Shown: positions 4,641 through 5,608 of the stretch, in pieces
Layout of the letters: every line of letters starts with the position of its first letter
Numbering within the stretch: position 1 is the stretch's first letter
Source of the DNA: Moorella sp. UBA4076
GTDB lineage: Bacteria > Bacillota > DSM-521 > Neomoorellales > Neomoorellaceae
Direction of reading: 5' to 3'
NCBI GenBank assembly: GCA_002383405.1
Contig: DFYS01000152.1
Coordinates: 1 to 5,608 of the forward strand
DNA: 5,608 nucleotides
The notes under the pieces: generated by a model
The model's input: the letters and a program-made list of their open reading frames with translations, nothing else
Databases searched by the model: none
Told to the model about the DNA's origin: nothing
Position numbers and translations under genes: made by a program

Positions 4641-4687
4641 GAGCGGCTCCTCCCAATCCAATGGAGCGTTTGCTGCTGTTTAGCGTA

Positions 4688-4716
4688 ATTTTATCATAGC
4701 CCTGCCAGCCAGGCAA
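4688..4716 (-). promoter_or_regulatory. Sigma-A-like promoter of the antitoxin gene
   Basis: Minus strand: TTGCCT (4711-4716), a 17-nt spacer, and TAAAAT (4688-4693). Five of six -10 bases match consensus. The leader to the antitoxin ATG would be about 90 nt. Confidence 0.55.
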
Positions 4717-4761
4717 GTAGCAGCCCCTGAGAAAACTTCACAGGTTATTTGCAAAGATATT

Positions 4762-5421
4762 TTAGATAATATAGCCCTGCTTGTTACCCGGTTTTCCCGA
4801 CCCTTTTTCCCGCCAGTGGTGCCAGGCCACCGGCAGGCCGAGCAGGGTATATGCCAGCCAGATACCGCCGAAAAGGACGGCGGCATCGCCGCGGCCGCGG
4901 GCCCAGAGGAAAAGGTACACGGGCCAGAGGGGCTGCCAGAGGGCGTGGAGCAGGCCGCTCCAGGCAAAGATGGCCATGGTGCTCAATACCGGCCGCTTCT
5001 TCCCCCCCAGGCAGGTATACAGAGGCAGCAGCAGCCTGCGGCTGGTGGCGGAACGCCGGGTGGACCAGAAATAAACGTAGGCCTCCAGCCATCGGTGCTG
5101 CCGGATTAAATCGGAAATCTTCAACCTGATCTGCCGGTATCGCTGGATGAGATCCTCACTGCCGGCTGCCCTCAGCCATGTGCGGAGGTAAGGGTCATAG
5201 CCGGGTACCAGCCGGGCCAGGAGGCGGCGCCAGGGCCAGGGCAGCGGCAGCGGGCGGGCATGAGAAAAAAAGCGTGCCACCCTGCCGGTCAGCCCCGGCG
5301 CCCCCTGCCACCTTTCCAGGGGCAAATATTCACTGATAAAGATAAACGTCGGGAGGAGGGAGAAATACTCCAGGGTGGCAGCCAGGACCTGCAACCACCC
5401 CACCCGCCGGCCCGCAGCCAT
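4762..5421 (-). CDS. C-terminal part of an MBOAT-like membrane acyltransferase, probably from a broken gene
   Basis: The 219-residue frame encodes membrane segments at about 9-30, 146-172 and 180-200, with a basic cytoplasmic stretch between. YFWSTRR at 117-123, LLLPLYTCLGGKKR at 130-143 and FAWSGLLHALW at 152-162 resemble the FW-RRW, LGGNR and SGL-H blocks of membrane-bound O-acyltransferases (wax-synthase/DltB superfamily), with H159 at the catalytic His position. This is motif reading; substrate is unknown. MBOAT proteins usually have 350-480 residues, so about half is missing. ATG 5421 lacks a clear ribosome site, and GC-rich third positions continue upstream in a different frame, which implies a frameshift near 5420-5440. 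A TAA stop lies at 4762-4764, with no convincing terminator after it. Confidence 0.5.
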   Translation of the reverse strand: MAAGRRVGWLQVLAATLEYFSLLPTFIFISEYLPLERWQGAPGLTGRVARFFSHARPLPLPWPWRRLLARLVPGYDPYLRTWLRAAGSEDLIQRYRQIRLKISDLIRQHRWLEAYVYFWSTRRSATSRRLLLPLYTCLGGKKRPVLSTMAIFAWSGLLHALWQPLWPVYLFLWARGRGDAAVLFGGIWLAYTLLGLPVAWHHWREKGSGKPGNKQGYII

Positions 5422-5428
5422 GGCCCGC

Positions 5429-5608
5429 TCAGCGCCAGTAGCCCCAGCTGGAATTGACCAGCCAGGCCGGCAAAGGTAGATATAAATTCAAATAAATGAT
5501 GCTCCCCCGCGCCACGATATGGGCCAGCCGCCACAGGGCACCGCGGCGCAGGCGGCGGTGGTCGGTGTTGTACACCGGCAGATCCGGCGCCCAGGTGAGG
5601 CGGCAGCC
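5429..5608 (-). pseudogene. Partial upstream coding frame entering from the window edge
   Basis: This 59-codon minus-strand frame is open from the right edge to TGA at 5429-5431 and has very high GC at third positions, as real genes here do. It reads WAPDLPVYNTDHRRL, a basic stretch, then a likely membrane segment, GSIIYLNLYLPLPAWLV. It ends 7 nt before the ATG of the MBOAT-like frame. The simplest reading is that it is the preceding part of the same membrane protein, separated by a one-base insertion (or two-base deletion). A separate upstream gene is possible. The third frame is also open here (LLALSGPWLRAGGW near 5400-5440), which makes the exact shift point uncertain. Confidence 0.45.

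Noticed and set aside
4781..5129. Several plus-strand open frames of 92-97 codons opposite the MBOAT-like gene
   Set aside because: Low-complexity shadows with no ribosome site. The minus frame has membrane segments and family motifs.
1..5608. CRISPR array, tRNA or rRNA
   Set aside because: No regularly spaced repeats, cloverleaf or rRNA-like conserved stretches were seen on either strand.

Overview
The window looks like a chromosomal stretch of a GC-rich, probably thermophilic clostridial Firmicute of the Moorella type. This is inference: the genes have strong GGAGG ribosome binding sites and high GC at third codon positions, promoters have low-GC sigma-A-like boxes, and the window carries a clostridial glutamate 2,3-aminomutase, a cyclic-di-AMP riboswitch and a Phd-type antitoxin. 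No species can be fixed from the window alone.

Left part (1-1700, minus strand): a complete unit reading right to left. It has a sigma-A-like promoter (1648-1677), a cyclic-di-AMP (ydaO/yuaA) riboswitch (1463-1625), a terminator-like hairpin (1397-1424), the radical SAM/PLP enzyme glutamate 2,3-aminomutase (72-1367), and a strong intrinsic terminator (40-68). The aminomutase makes beta-glutamate, a known compatible solute, and cyclic-di-AMP is an osmotic-stress messenger. The arrangement therefore reads as an osmolyte-synthesis gene under direct second-messenger control, and it is the most interesting functional unit here.

Middle (1730-3620): a minus-strand family 2 glycosyltransferase gene (2010-2741) with an unusually long, structured 5' leader of about 280 nt, set in a region of gene debris. 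Its 3' end runs into the remnant of a plus-strand Big_2 (bacterial Ig-like) repeat protein (about 1740-2025). Upstream lie a 137-bp non-coding element with IS66-style GTAA...TTAC ends and a perfect 8-bp target duplication (3212-3348), and a start-less minus-strand frame (3405-3581) that encodes a near-consensus double-glycine leader of a secreted or modified peptide.

Right part (3618-5608): a plus-strand PHP-domain phosphoesterase gene (3636-4328) converges on a minus-strand Phd/YefM antitoxin gene (4325-4591). Their stop codons share one CTAG, there is no terminator between them, and no toxin gene is visible. Beyond a promoter (4688-4716) lies the C-terminal half of an MBOAT-like membrane protein (4762-5421, minus). 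Its upstream coding continuation enters from the window edge in another frame (5429-5608), so the gene is probably frameshifted. No rRNA, tRNA or CRISPR array was seen.
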